Assembly (NCBI GenBank): GCA_947564735.1
Contig: CANOEC010000001.1
Location: 246,813-310,812 of the forward strand
Reading direction: 5' to 3'
Length of the DNA: 64,000 nt
Source of the DNA: an uncultured Lachnospiraceae bacterium
GTDB lineage: Bacteria; Bacillota; Clostridia; Lachnospirales; Lachnospiraceae
Part shown: piece after piece, positions 42,580-51,918 of the stretch
How positions within the stretch are numbered: the first letter of the stretch is position 1
Layout of the letters: every line of letters begins with the position of its first letter
The notes under the pieces: generated by a model
Seen by the model: the letters and a program-made list of their open reading frames with translations, nothing else
What the model was told of the DNA's origin: nothing
The model's database searches: none
Position numbers and translations under genes: made by a program

Positions 42580-42616
42580 AGCATATAAGCAGTTTTTTAG
42601 AGAAAGGCGAAGCAAC

Positions 42617-44746
42617 ATGGACTTGAGTCAATTTCAGAAGGCAGAGAAGAATCAGCAGTATTTTGCATCCATGCGCCCGGTATTTAACAGGAAAGCTTTA
42701 TTTTCCGATATGACGGAAGATTATGTATATCCACCGGAACCAAGTGCGTATGGTGAAGTAAACATTCATTTTCGTTCTGCGATGAACAATATCGACCGTG
42801 TATTTTTAGTCTGCAAGAATGAGAAGCATCTTATGCTCAAAACAGAATCAGATGATAATTTTGATTATTATTCTCATTCCATACAATTAGAGAACGAAAC
42901 GCTGATTTATTATTTTGAGGTGCAGGTCGGAAAGATTACCTGTTACTATGATACAAGAGGCGTCAGCAAGGATATTAACGAATATTATCATTTTCGTCTG
43001 ATTCCGGGTTTTAAGACACCGGAATGGGCGAAGGGTGCGGTATTTTATCAGATATATGTGGATCGTTTTTATAATGGTGATCCGACCAATGATGTGTTGA
43101 CAAATGAGTACCAATATATTGGTGACAAGACGGTTAAAGTAGATGACTGGAATAAATATCCGGCGACGATGGGCGTCAGAGAGTTTTACGGCGGGGATTT
43201 ACAAGGCGTTCTGGATAAAATGGATTATTTACAGGAATTGGGCGTGGATGTCATTTATTTTAATCCGCTGTTTGTGTCTCCGTCCAACCATAAATATGAT
43301 ATTCAGGACTATGATTATATTGACCCGCATTTCGGCAGAATCGTCCATGATGAGGGTGAGCTGCTCCGGCCAGACCAGCATGAGAACCGTTTTGCAACAA
43401 GATATATTGACCGTATTTCTAATAAGGATAATCTGGAAGCAAGCAACGCTCTATTTGCCGAGGTAGTTAAGGAAGCTCATTTAAGAGGCATGAAGGTTAT
43501 TCTGGATGGAGTGTTCAATCATTGCGGATCATTCAATAAATGGATGGATAGAGAGCGTATTTATGAAAATGCGCCGGGATATGAGAAAGGCGCCTATATT
43601 GCGCGGGACAGTGTGTACCATGACTATTTTCAATTTCGCGATGACCATAAATGGCCTTACAATGATTCCTATGACGGCTGGTGGGGGCATGATACGCTTC
43701 CGAAACTCAATTTTGAGAATTCCAGACATTTGACGGACTATGTTTTATATATTGCGAGGAAATGGCTTTCCCCGCCATATAATGTGGACGGCTGGAGGCT
43801 GGACGTGGCGGCGGATTTAGGACATTCGCCGGAGTTTAACCATAACTTCTGGAAAGAATTCCGCAAGACTGTCAAGATGGTGAATCCGGATGCGATTATA
43901 CTGGCGGAGCACTATGGCAGCCCCAAGGACTGGCTGCAGGGAGACGAGTGGGATACTGTCATGAACTATGATGCCTTTATGGAGCCGGTGACATGGTTTT
44001 TAACAGGCATGCAGAAGCACAGCGATGATTACAGAGAGGATTTAAGGGGAAATGCCGACAGCTTCTGGGGCGCCATGATGCATCACGGAGCCAGTTTCAC
44101 GACGCCGTCCTTGCAGGTGGCAATGAATGAGTTGTCAAACCATGATCATTCCCGTTTTCTGACAAGAACAAACAGGAGGGTTGGCAGAACGAGTACACTC
44201 GGCCCTGAGGCGGCGAATACAGGGATTAATAAAGCGGTATTGCGTGAGGCGGTAGTTATCCAAATGACTTGGCCCGGAGCGCCGACGATTTATTACGGCG
44301 ACGAGGCGGGTGTGTGCGGGTTTACTGACCCGGATAACAGACGTACTTATCCGTGGGGACACGAAGATACGCAGCTGATTGATTTCCATAAAGCGATTAT
44401 TAAGATTCACAAGGAACATAAGGAGTTTCTGACGGGCTCGCTGAAATATATCGAAAGCGATTACAATGTAATCGGATATGGCAGATTTACGAGACAGGGT
44501 CAATCGGTAATTTTAGTCAATAACAACGACCATGAGATTACCAAGGAGATGTCTGTGTGGTATCTGGGAGTCCCGAAAGAGTGTACGATGAAGCAGCTTA
44601 TGCTCACTACGGCGGAAGGCTATACGACGGAAGAGAAAGAATATCCGGTGGTGGCGGGTAAAGTATCGGTGACGCTTCCGGCAACCTCGGCAATCATCCT
44701 GCGTTATGAAGACCATATGATGAAAAATTTCTTACAATTCATGTAG
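42617..44746 (+). CDS. GH13 neopullulanase/cyclomaltodextrinase-type alpha-glucosidase
   Basis: A 709-residue cytoplasmic enzyme. Residues 1-130 look like the CBM34-type N domain of the neopullulanase group (GH13_20 or related). The barrel has all GH13 motifs: DGVFNHCG, GWRLDVAAD with nucleophile D396, ILAEHYG with acid/base E431, and SNHDHSRF with D510 as the third acid. It should split alpha-1,4 (and perhaps alpha-1,6) bonds in short malto-oligosaccharides, cyclodextrins or pullulan. The absence of a signal peptide suggests intracellular use on imported oligosaccharides or glycogen. The ATG at 42617 follows GAGAAAGG. It is a single-gene unit, with terminators at 42491 and 44773. Confidence 0.93.
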   Translation: MDLSQFQKAEKNQQYFASMRPVFNRKALFSDMTEDYVYPPEPSAYGEVNIHFRSAMNNIDRVFLVCKNEKHLMLKTESDDNFDYYSHSIQLENETLIYYFEVQVGKITCYYDTRGVSKDINEYYHFRLIPGFKTPEWAKGAVFYQIYVDRFYNGDPTNDVLTNEYQYIGDKTVKVDDWNKYPATMGVREFYGGDLQGVLDKMDYLQELGVDVIYFNPLFVSPSNHKYDIQDYDYIDPHFGRIVHDEGELLRPDQHENRFATRYIDRISNKDNLEASNALFAEVVKEAHLRGMKVILDGVFNHCGSFNKWMDRERIYENAPGYEKGAYIARDSVYHDYFQFRDDHKWPYNDSYDGWWGHDTLPKLNFENSRHLTDYVLYIARKWLSPPYNVDGWRLDVAADLGHSPEFNHNFWKEFRKTVKMVNPDAIILAEHYGSPKDWLQGDEWDTVMNYDAFMEPVTWFLTGMQKHSDDYREDLRGNADSFWGAMMHHGASFTTPSLQVAMNELSNHDHSRFLTRTNRRVGRTSTLGPEAANTGINKAVLREAVVIQMTWPGAPTIYYGDEAGVCGFTDPDNRRTYPWGHEDTQLIDFHKAIIKIHKEHKEFLTGSLKYIESDYNVIGYGRFTRQGQSVILVNNNDHEITKEMSVWYLGVPKECTMKQLMLTTAEGYTTEEKEYPVVAGKVSVTLPATSAIILRYEDHMMKNFLQFM

Positions 44747-44772
44747 TAATAGAACAAAATTTCTTAAACTAT

Positions 44773-44816
44773 AAAAAAGGGAATATACCCTAAACCGGGT
44801 CTATTCCCTTTTTTAT
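44773..44816. terminator. bidirectional terminator between GH13 and ABC permease genes
   Basis: AAAAAAGGGAATA and TATTCCCTTTTTT pair around an inner loop that can itself form a short CCC/GGG stem. T-runs occur on both strands, fitting the two convergent genes. Confidence 0.85.
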
Positions 44817-44850
44817 TATGCTTGGGGATGCGATGCAGCGCAGAATAAAC

Positions 44851-45636
44851 TTATTGGATGTCTTTACGGGTATATTTCCAATATGCCAAGGCAATTCCGA
44901 TGATGCTGAAAATGATACCGGGCAGAAGCTTTCCCATATCCAGACTGGTATTTACAAGGATATCCGCGCCCTCGGCGTAACCGAAGGGCGTAATATATTT
45001 TAAAAACTCTGCGTGTTCCGAAATATTGGCGACAATGTTCAGGAAATACATGACAATAGCAATTCCAAGACCGATACCCATCCCACTGTGTCTAAGAAAT
45101 GCGGAGATTCCGTAGCAGAGGGAGGCAAGTTCAATCTGCACAAAAAAATAGGATAAATGCAGCAGACATAATTCATGCAGTGGGATCTCTTCTTTGATGG
45201 CGGCGATGGATGAGACGGACAACAGGAAAATAAAGATGTCCATCATGTGAATCTGAAGTATCACGGCAGCCAGTTTTCCCGTGATAATCCGCACTCTGCT
45301 TACCGGGTGGGTCAGCAGAAATTCCGCAGTGCGTTCCTGTTCCTCTTTGGCAAGAGCGCTGATTCCGAGAAGGGCGGCAAAGAAGGCTCCGCCGATGCCT
45401 AAAATATTGCCGCATTCTATGGCATAGAAGCCGATTAAGGTTCCGAAATTGAGACGGTCCATTCCGAAGGCTGTGGTAAAAGAGCCCATGGAAGAGAACA
45501 TATCATTTACCCCATCCATTTGATTTTCCATTTCCGGATACATAAATACACAGATTGCCATGAAAAATCCGATAGAGACTGTCCAGATTATAAGGGATTT
45601 CCATCCCTGTCTTAATTCATGTTTTAGCAGAGTCAT
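44851..45636 (-). CDS. ABC-2 type transporter permease
   Basis: A 261-residue membrane protein with six hydrophobic segments and the ABC-2 exporter layout (LLTHPVSRVRIITGKLAA is the usual cytoplasmic coupling loop). Its start overlaps the end of the ATPase gene by four bases (ATGA), so the two are translated together. It is the third gene of a TetR-ATPase-permease operon on the minus strand. The cargo cannot be told; drug or antimicrobial export is the common case for this gene set. Confidence 0.87.
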   Translation of the reverse strand: MTLLKHELRQGWKSLIIWTVSIGFFMAICVFMYPEMENQMDGVNDMFSSMGSFTTAFGMDRLNFGTLIGFYAIECGNILGIGGAFFAALLGISALAKEEQERTAEFLLTHPVSRVRIITGKLAAVILQIHMMDIFIFLLSVSSIAAIKEEIPLHELCLLHLSYFFVQIELASLCYGISAFLRHSGMGIGLGIAIVMYFLNIVANISEHAEFLKYITPFGYAEGADILVNTSLDMGKLLPGIIFSIIGIALAYWKYTRKDIQ

Positions 45637-46523
45637 AATTGCGGTACGCTCCTTTTTTGATTTTCATAATAGTGCATAAAGATTTCTTCTAAGTCGGGCT
45701 CCGAAATGGATAGGTCGGTGATATTCTGTTCGCTGAGCATTTTGAGCAGCAGTCTGATATCTCCGTTATAGAGGAAACTTACCGTATCGTCTGATTTTTT
45801 CAGATTACGAATGGAATCTCCTTCTTGTAAATGTACACTACCGCGAACATTGACCCGCTTTGCATTTGCTTTCGATAATGCGTCCACGCTGTCGCAGGCA
45901 ATGATACGTCCTTCCCGTATGATGGCGGCACGCGTGCAGTTGTGCTGAATTTCTGAGAGAATGTGGCTTGAGAGAAATACGGTTGTTCCTGCGCTATTTC
46001 TTTCTTTCAGAATGGAGAAAAATTCCCGCTGCATCAGCGGGTCAAGTCCGCTGGTAGGCTCGTCCAGAATCAACAGTTCCGGACTATGCTGCAGGGCGCA
46101 GACGATTGCCACTTTCTTGCGGTTGCCAAAGGAAAGTTCAGATACCTTGCGGGTTAAACTAAGCTGCAGCCTGTCACATAATAAAGCGGCATCTTCACGA
46201 CAGTCTTTCTTGTGTAAATCAGCGGATAGTTTCAGGATATCGCGGACTTTCGTGCCGGAATAAAAGATTGCCTCCGAGGGGAGATAACCTGTCCGTGATA
46301 AGATATTTTCCCGGTCCGTGCGGATATCCATTCCAAGAACCTGTGCCGAGCCGGAACTGGGTGCAATGAGTCCCAACAGTGTACGGATGGTCGTCGATTT
46401 GCCCGCGCCGTTTGGACCGATAAAGCCGAAAAATTCACCCTTTTCCACGGACAGGTTAAGGTCAATGATTCCTCTTGATTTTTTATAATTTTTGGTTAAG
46501 TTTACAGTTTGAATTGCATTCAT
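45633..46523 (-). CDS. ABC transporter ATP-binding protein
   Basis: A 296-residue cytoplasmic ATPase. Walker A is GPNGAGKSTT, the signature is LSFGNRKKVA, Walker B is LLILDEPTSGLDPL, and the switch histidine lies in FLSSHILSE. The C-terminal 70 residues are the usual accessory domain of exporter ATPases. It partners the permease at 44851, with which it overlaps by four bases, and follows a TetR gene by one base. Confidence 0.95.
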   Translation of the reverse strand: MNAIQTVNLTKNYKKSRGIIDLNLSVEKGEFFGFIGPNGAGKSTTIRTLLGLIAPSSGSAQVLGMDIRTDRENILSRTGYLPSEAIFYSGTKVRDILKLSADLHKKDCREDAALLCDRLQLSLTRKVSELSFGNRKKVAIVCALQHSPELLILDEPTSGLDPLMQREFFSILKERNSAGTTVFLSSHILSEIQHNCTRAAIIREGRIIACDSVDALSKANAKRVNVRGSVHLQEGDSIRNLKKSDDTVSFLYNGDIRLLLKMLSEQNITDLSISEPDLEEIFMHYYENQKRSVPQL

Positions 46524-46524
46524 G

Positions 46525-47139
46525 TTAATCCTTTCGTCTTGTATAAGTTTTTTTCCAGAAGTCGATGATTTTCATAAAGTCCTCTTCCATTTCGTCGGCG
46601 CTTAAGCTGCCTATTTGAACCTTTTCCCACAGATAGCCTTCGCTTGCCCAGTACATTGTCTGATACATCATCTGCAGGTCGAGTCCCGGAATAAATTGTT
46701 CGGGGTCTAACGAGGCAAGAATAGGGCTTGCCTTAAAATCAGTATATTTTATAATTAATTTCTGGATGTCTTCGCAGACTTCAGGATCCTTCTCATAGTA
46801 GGAATTGACAACGAAGGCGCCTAAGTCGGGATATTGACGCATAATATCCGCTTTTACCTTTAATCCTTCAAACATCATCTCAAACAAATCGTCTGGGACA
46901 AAGGAAAGGTTTTTCTCAAGGGACTTGGAAGTAATTTCCATACATCTGTCCCAGAGGAAAAGATAGAATTCCCGTTTGTTATGAAAATAGTGGAAGAGTA
47001 AAGACTTACTGATTCCTGCTGCGTCCGCAATTTCACCCATAGGGCTCTTTTTGTAAGAATTTTGCGAAAAAACATGGAAACCGGCGTTGATAATGGCTTC
47101 CTGTCTGGACTTTGGCAAGGCAAAAAATTTATCGTTCAT
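46525..47139 (-). CDS. TetR-family transcriptional repressor
   Basis: A 204-residue regulator. The N-terminal helix-turn-helix is typical (RQEAIINAGFHVFSQNSY, then MGEIADAAGISKSLLFHYFHNK). The remaining 150 residues form the helical ligand domain. I start at ATG 47139 behind AAGGAG; the ORF extends five codons further, but that ATG precedes the ribosome site. Being first in the operon, it probably represses its own transcription together with the ABC genes and releases DNA when it binds an exported compound. Confidence 0.9.
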   Translation of the reverse strand: MNDKFFALPKSRQEAIINAGFHVFSQNSYKKSPMGEIADAAGISKSLLFHYFHNKREFYLFLWDRCMEITSKSLEKNLSFVPDDLFEMMFEGLKVKADIMRQYPDLGAFVVNSYYEKDPEVCEDIQKLIIKYTDFKASPILASLDPEQFIPGLDLQMMYQTMYWASEGYLWEKVQIGSLSADEMEEDFMKIIDFWKKTYTRRKD

Positions 47140-47244
47140 AGGACTCCTTTGCATGAAATGTTAGGGTTAATTTTATGATAATCCCGTTGACCGTTTTTGA
47201 GAAGGGTGGTTTTGAAGGGATTTTGAAGGTATGGGTCGTGTGTC

Positions 47245-47272
47245 TTGTTATTTTAAGCAAATCTGATAGAAT
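47245..47272 (+). promoter_or_regulatory. candidate promoter of the MBOAT gene
   Basis: TTGTTA at 47245-47250 and TAGAAT at 47267-47272 with a 16-base spacer, about 30 bases before the start. The region is shared with the divergent TetR gene. Confidence 0.45.
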
Positions 47273-47302
47273 ATAGATAAAAAAATAAATTGGAGATTGT
47301 GT

Positions 47303-48772
47303 ATGCCGTTTCATTCTTTTCAATATCTTTTGTTTTTCCCGATTGTTTATATCATATATATTGTGTTACCGAAAAGAATGCGGTATATGTGGCTGCTGCT
47401 TGCAAGCTATTTCTTTTATTACAGTGTGGACGCACGCAATGTCTGGCTGCTGCCTGCATTAACGCTGTTGTCATGGGCGAGCGGCGTCGGGATGGAATGG
47501 GCGCGATGCCGCAGAAAAGCCGGATGGACGAAGGCGGTGCTGATAGGTACGGTTGTTCTTGATTTAAGTACGCTCTGTTATTTCAAATATACAGGTTTTC
47601 TTTTGAATAATTTAGGTCAGATTGCGGGAGTGTTCCGCGCGGATACGCTTGCGGCAGCCCGGAATATTCTACAGCCGCTGGGGATTTCGTTCATTCTTTT
47701 TCAGGCGGTCAGCTATGTGGCAGACGTATACAGGCAGACGATTCCTGCGGAAAAAAATCTATTAAAGGTTGCTTTCTATCTGGCTTTTTTCCCAAAGCTT
47801 GTATCCGGACCTATTGAACGCGCCGGAACAATCTTAAAGCAGTTAAAGACACCGGCGCAGGTGCGGTTGTCTGATTTAAAGGAAGGGCTTAGTCTGATTC
47901 TTATGGGGCTGTTCTTGAAGCTGGTGCTCTCGGATCGGATTGCGAATGTAATCAATCCTGTTTTTGCAGCGTGGCAGGACTACTCCGGGCTGCAGATTGC
48001 ACTTGCCGTTATTTTGTTTGCTTTTCAGATTTATGGAGATTTTGGCGGCTATTCTTATATAGCCATCGGGAGTGCAAGGATATTGGGTTTCCGGCTGAGT
48101 GACAATTTTACAGCGCCCTATCATGCAAAAAGCGTGTCTGAATTTTGGACAAGATGGCATATGACGCTGAATACATGGCTGAGGGATTATTTGTATATCC
48201 CGCTTGGCGGTAACCGCAAAGGCACACTGCGCAAGTATGGTAATCTGATGATTGTTTTTCTTCTCAGCGGATTGTGGCATGGTGCAGACTGGTCTTTTGT
48301 GGTTTGGGGCGGTCTGAACGGAATGTATGTGGTCGTGGAATCTTTTTTCAAAAACAAGGGGAGAAGTGAGTCTGGCGAAAACCGCTTCAGTACGCGTCTG
48401 CGCCGCAGGCTGATTACCTTTGTCTGTGTTGATTTTGCATGGCTGTTTTTCTGTATGCCGGATTTGCGCTCCGCCTTCGGCATGATTTATCATGCTCTTA
48501 CACAGCCCGGTATCCGGGAGATATTTAATCTTGGTTTTCTCAATATCTTTCCGGATATCGGAACGTTTGCGGTCATCGCATTCGCGCTACTGTTTCTGTT
48601 CGGGATAGATACCGTCATTTATCAGAAAAAACAGTCTTTTACAGATTTGTTTTTTCAGCAGAGCTCGGCTTTCCGCTGGCTGATTAGTATAGCGCTATTG
48701 CTTATCATTGTTTTCTACGGAGCCTATGGAGATACCTATGAACAGACACAATTTATTTATTTTCAATTCTAA
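47303..48772 (+). CDS. MBOAT-family membrane O-acyltransferase
   Basis: A 489-residue polytopic protein of the AlgI/DltB/PatA group, which moves acyl groups across the membrane to extracellular polysaccharide or peptidoglycan. Typical motifs are LLASYFFYYSVDARNVW at the start, QAVSYVADVYR, WTRWHMTLNTWLRDYLYIPL and SGLWHGADW with the conserved H326. The start at ATG 47303 follows TGGAG at seven bases. The stop overlaps the next gene, an SGNH protein, by 35 bases; MBOAT-SGNH pairs form two-component O-acetylation systems. The target polymer is not known here. Confidence 0.92.
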   Translation: MPFHSFQYLLFFPIVYIIYIVLPKRMRYMWLLLASYFFYYSVDARNVWLLPALTLLSWASGVGMEWARCRRKAGWTKAVLIGTVVLDLSTLCYFKYTGFLLNNLGQIAGVFRADTLAAARNILQPLGISFILFQAVSYVADVYRQTIPAEKNLLKVAFYLAFFPKLVSGPIERAGTILKQLKTPAQVRLSDLKEGLSLILMGLFLKLVLSDRIANVINPVFAAWQDYSGLQIALAVILFAFQIYGDFGGYSYIAIGSARILGFRLSDNFTAPYHAKSVSEFWTRWHMTLNTWLRDYLYIPLGGNRKGTLRKYGNLMIVFLLSGLWHGADWSFVVWGGLNGMYVVVESFFKNKGRSESGENRFSTRLRRRLITFVCVDFAWLFFCMPDLRSAFGMIYHALTQPGIREIFNLGFLNIFPDIGTFAVIAFALLFLFGIDTVIYQKKQSFTDLFFQQSSAFRWLISIALLLIIVFYGAYGDTYEQTQFIYFQF

Positions 48773-49706
48773 AAAGTCCCGTAGACGGGAGGCGGCTGTC
48801 TTTGTCATGAAATTGGTTGGCGTTGCGATGATGCTGATTGTTTTTATGGCTGTGATTGTTATGCCGCAATACAGTTACGTTTATACCGCATCCTTGTGCG
48901 ATAAGATGGAGCGGCTTGTATCGATTGAGGATGCGAAGATCGTATTGATTGGAGATTCCAATCTTGCCTTTGGGATAAATTCAAAGATGCTGGAGGAAGC
49001 ATTTCATATGCCGGTGGTCAATATGGGACTGCACGGCAGCATGGGAAACGTCTTTCATGAAGAGATGGCAAAGGTCAATGTGCGTGAGGGAGATATTATC
49101 GTGGTGGCGCATACGGAGTATGCGGATGAGGATGAAATCAGGGATCCGGTCACGACATGGCTGGCGGTGGAAAATCATCCGCAGCTGTGGCGTCTTATTC
49201 GCCTAAAAGACATTCCGGATATGTATTTTGCATTTCCGACTTATGCAAAGCGTGCGCTTACACTTTGGGCGTCTAAGGAAGGAAATGAACAGGATATGGG
49301 GACGGTTTACAGCCGGTTTGCATTTAATGAATATGGCGATGTAAGCTTTGAACGGCAGTCGAGCAGATATACTTTTACGGAAAACTCGGTTTTCGTGCCA
49401 AGGGTAAATGAAATATGCACTGAACGTCTCAATGAGCTGAACAGATACGTGACAGATCATGGCGCATCCTTGGTGATTGCCGCATATCCGATTGCCGATG
49501 GGGAGTTCACGCCGCCGGAAGAAGAATATGTGCGGTTTCAGACGCAGCTGCAGGAAGCAGTGGACTGTCCGGTCATTTCTGATTATCGGGATTATTTTTT
49601 TGCCTATGATTATTTCTATGATACGGAATATCATCTTACCAATGCGGGAGCTGATTTACGCACGAAGCAGTTGATATGTGATCTGGAAAATTGGATGGCA
49701 CAGTAG
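48738..49706 (+). CDS. SGNH-like extracytoplasmic acyl transferase/esterase
   Basis: A 322-residue protein with one N-terminal membrane span (VMKLVGVAMMLIVFMAVIVM) and an extracytoplasmic SGNH-type domain. Block I is VLIGDSN with S74. The C-terminal segment DTEYHLTNAGADLRT carries the Asp and His that would complete the triad. It resembles AlgX/PatB/DltD-type partners. I start at ATG 48738 behind GGAG. The overlap of 35 bases with the MBOAT gene argues for one complex that O-acylates a surface polymer. Confidence 0.82.
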   Translation: MNRHNLFIFNSKKSRRREAAVFVMKLVGVAMMLIVFMAVIVMPQYSYVYTASLCDKMERLVSIEDAKIVLIGDSNLAFGINSKMLEEAFHMPVVNMGLHGSMGNVFHEEMAKVNVREGDIIVVAHTEYADEDEIRDPVTTWLAVENHPQLWRLIRLKDIPDMYFAFPTYAKRALTLWASKEGNEQDMGTVYSRFAFNEYGDVSFERQSSRYTFTENSVFVPRVNEICTERLNELNRYVTDHGASLVIAAYPIADGEFTPPEEEYVRFQTQLQEAVDCPVISDYRDYFFAYDYFYDTEYHLTNAGADLRTKQLICDLENWMAQ

Positions 49707-49810
49707 TATTTGACTCCAACATCCTTTGAAGACTTTTCTTAATCCATTTCGTTATAGTAGATATGATATGAAAAAGAATGCTGAAAATAACGGGAAGGGA
49801 TGGGAGAGGA

Positions 49811-50668
49811 ATGAAAAGGATTGTTTTTTTACTGATTACCATATGTATGATTTTGACAGGCTGCCATGTAGTGACGGTTACAAAGGCACGTGAAGAGACG
49901 GAGAAGGAGTGGTCAATAGGGATTTCCAATGACCATGCAAGCTATTTTAATCGGTACAGCATGGAGAGGGATGAAACGACTTGTGAAGTGAAAGGAAAGC
50001 TGTATCAGGCAGCAGGCGATGATAGGACTGTCATTACCGGAATAACAGTGCCGGAAGGAGGCGGTCGCATCAACATCACGGGCAGTATGGACTGTTCGGG
50101 AGGCAGCCTGCAGCTTATATATACGGCGCCGGACGGTACGCAGACTCTGCTTGCGGAAGATACTGATAAAAAGATTGATATACAGTTAGATGTGGCGGAA
50201 GGTGAGGGAAGCATTGCGTTTGCCGGAAACGGAGAAAGCGCCGAGTGTGTGTTCCGGATTGCAGTGGAAGCCGAAGCGGGTGTGACATTTACCGGTATCA
50301 TGGAAAGCGGCAGCGTGGAAGGCATAGAGGATACCGGATTTATGTTAAAGGAGATAACAAATAACTGGTCTGAAAATGAAAGCATCCTATATCATGGTGA
50401 TGGCGTTTATGCGAATCCTATGAGCACGGAATTTCAAGTGGATGAACCAATCACATTGTCGGTTTCTTGTACAACGCAAGAAGGAGAACTTAAGTTAAAA
50501 ATTGTCAGAAAAAATATATCGGGAGACTTGGGGGAGAGTGTGTATTTTGATGAGACAAACCCTGAAGGTGTATATACAGTTGAGCTTGATAAAGAGGGAA
50601 TGTATACGGTGAGCTTTTATGTTAAGGCGCATGTGGGAAGCGTTGAGATTGTAAGGAACGATGATTAA
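49811..50668 (+). CDS. hypothetical lipoprotein
   Basis: A 285-residue surface lipoprotein: signal peptide MKRIVFLLITICMILTGC with the lipobox cysteine at 18, followed by a beta-rich, acidic extracellular part with no recognised domain. The C-terminal 80 residues (ITLSVSCTTQEGELKLKIVRK, then YTVSFYVKAHVGSVEI) look like a small beta sandwich. The start at ATG 49811 follows GGGAGAGG. It may be transcribed with the CPBP gene 22 bases downstream. Confidence 0.7.
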   Translation: MKRIVFLLITICMILTGCHVVTVTKAREETEKEWSIGISNDHASYFNRYSMERDETTCEVKGKLYQAAGDDRTVITGITVPEGGGRINITGSMDCSGGSLQLIYTAPDGTQTLLAEDTDKKIDIQLDVAEGEGSIAFAGNGESAECVFRIAVEAEAGVTFTGIMESGSVEGIEDTGFMLKEITNNWSENESILYHGDGVYANPMSTEFQVDEPITLSVSCTTQEGELKLKIVRKNISGDLGESVYFDETNPEGVYTVELDKEGMYTVSFYVKAHVGSVEIVRNDD

Positions 50669-50690
50669 TTTATTGATATAGATTGAGGCG

Positions 50691-51320
50691 GTGGCGAAGA
50701 TAGAAGAAAAGATGGAAAGTATGGTAAGCCAAAAAGGAGGCATAGGTTTAGGGATGAAACAAATCAAGGGTGGGAAAGCAGCGCTGGGGAGAATGGAGGC
50801 GGCGTCGGTTATTTGTGCAGGAATATTTTTTACGGGAATTGCGGCTGGTATTGTGGAAGAAATGGTTTTTCGGGGGTTTATCATGAGTCTGCTTGATTCT
50901 AAAATTGGAAGAACGGCAGCAGTGCTTGTTCCCTCGCTTCTTTTTGGATTGTTACATATTATCGGGATGGATTTCAGCCCCTTAAGTTGTCTGCAAGTGC
51001 TATTAGCCGGTACATTTGTCGGAGTTATGTTTTCACTTATTACATTGGAGCAGCACTCTGTCTGGAACAGTGCGGTGGTGCATGGAATGTGGAATATCAT
51101 CATATTGGGAGGGGTACTTTCTATAGGTGTAGAAATGAATGAACATTCTGCCTTTTCTTATATATTAAAAACAAAATCTTTTGTGGTTACAGGCGGGGAG
51201 TTTGGAATTGAGTCGTCTGTGATTGCGATAGCAGGATACATGGTGGTAGCTTTGACTGCGTATATGTGGATGCGTAAAAGCGCTGGAGGCGCGGGTAAAG
51301 CCAAACCGGAGCATGCGTAA
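50691..51320 (+). CDS. CPBP-family intramembrane metalloprotease, short form
   Basis: A 209-residue membrane protein with the Abi/CPBP signature: E56-E57-MVFR61 in motif 1, FGLLH in motif 2 and HGMWN in motif 4. The usual three or four membrane spans before motif 1 are missing; only about 35 soluble residues precede the first visible span. The GTG at 50691 with GAGGCG upstream is the best start, but an ATG at 50712 is also possible. It may be a naturally short form or a 5'-truncated gene fused to new upstream sequence. CPBP proteins process peptides or take part in bacteriocin immunity. Confidence 0.65.
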   Translation: MAKIEEKMESMVSQKGGIGLGMKQIKGGKAALGRMEAASVICAGIFFTGIAAGIVEEMVFRGFIMSLLDSKIGRTAAVLVPSLLFGLLHIIGMDFSPLSCLQVLLAGTFVGVMFSLITLEQHSVWNSAVVHGMWNIIILGGVLSIGVEMNEHSAFSYILKTKSFVVTGGEFGIESSVIAIAGYMVVALTAYMWMRKSAGGAGKAKPEHA

Positions 51321-51388
51321 AGTAGAAAGTGTGATGGGAAAACGTATAAATTAGAAAACATAGATATATTGACGGTAGCAAATCACTT

Positions 51389-51427
51389 AGGATAAAATAA
51401 AATATATTTATTTTATCCTTATTTTTT
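51389..51427 (+). terminator. intrinsic terminator after the CPBP gene
   Basis: AGGATAAAATAAA and TTTATTTTATCCT form a perfect 13-bp stem with an ATATA loop, followed by TATTTTTTA. Confidence 0.85.
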
Positions 51428-51466
51428 ACACTATTCTAAATTTATGGAAAAAAGGGAGCTTGGAGT

Positions 51467-51918
51467 ATGGCAAGAACGGTAGGTATTGGCAATCAGGATT
51501 TCGAGACCGTCAGACGTGAAGGGTATTTCTATATTGATAAAACGGATTTTATACGCCAATGGTGGGAGAGCGGTGATGGTGTAACGCTGATTACCAGACC
51601 GAGGCGTTTTGGAAAAACGTTGAATATGAGCATGTTAGAGAAGTTTTTTTCTGTGGCGTATAAAGACAGAGGAGATTTATTTCAAGGACTTAAAATCTGG
51701 GAAGATGGAAAATATAGGGAACCTATGTTAATGGATTTTGGTCAGATATTGTTGCTTTTACCAAAAGCTTGTTTAATACTACATTTAAAACTAACCCTTA
51801 TCTGGAATGTGCAATTATGACGGGAATTACAGGAGTCAGCAAGGAATCTATTTTTTCTGATTTAAATGATCTTAAGGTAAAGATTGAAAATGTTCGTCAA
51901 TTTTTTGGTAGAAAATGA
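51467..51918 (+). pseudogene. AAA-ATPase-like/PD-(D/E)XK family gene, broken
   Basis: The first 90 residues match the start of the clostridial AAA-ATPase-like family (IGNQDFETVRREGYFYIDKT, then ITRPRRFGKTLNMSML as the Walker A-like part). Intact members exceed 500 residues. Here the frame breaks near 51735 and the match resumes in another frame (SDIVAFTKSLFNTTF, then NPYLECAIMTGIT and SKESIFSDLNDL) before a stop at 51916. About 100 or more residues between the two blocks are missing. So the gene has both a deletion and a frameshift and cannot be functional. Confidence 0.82.
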
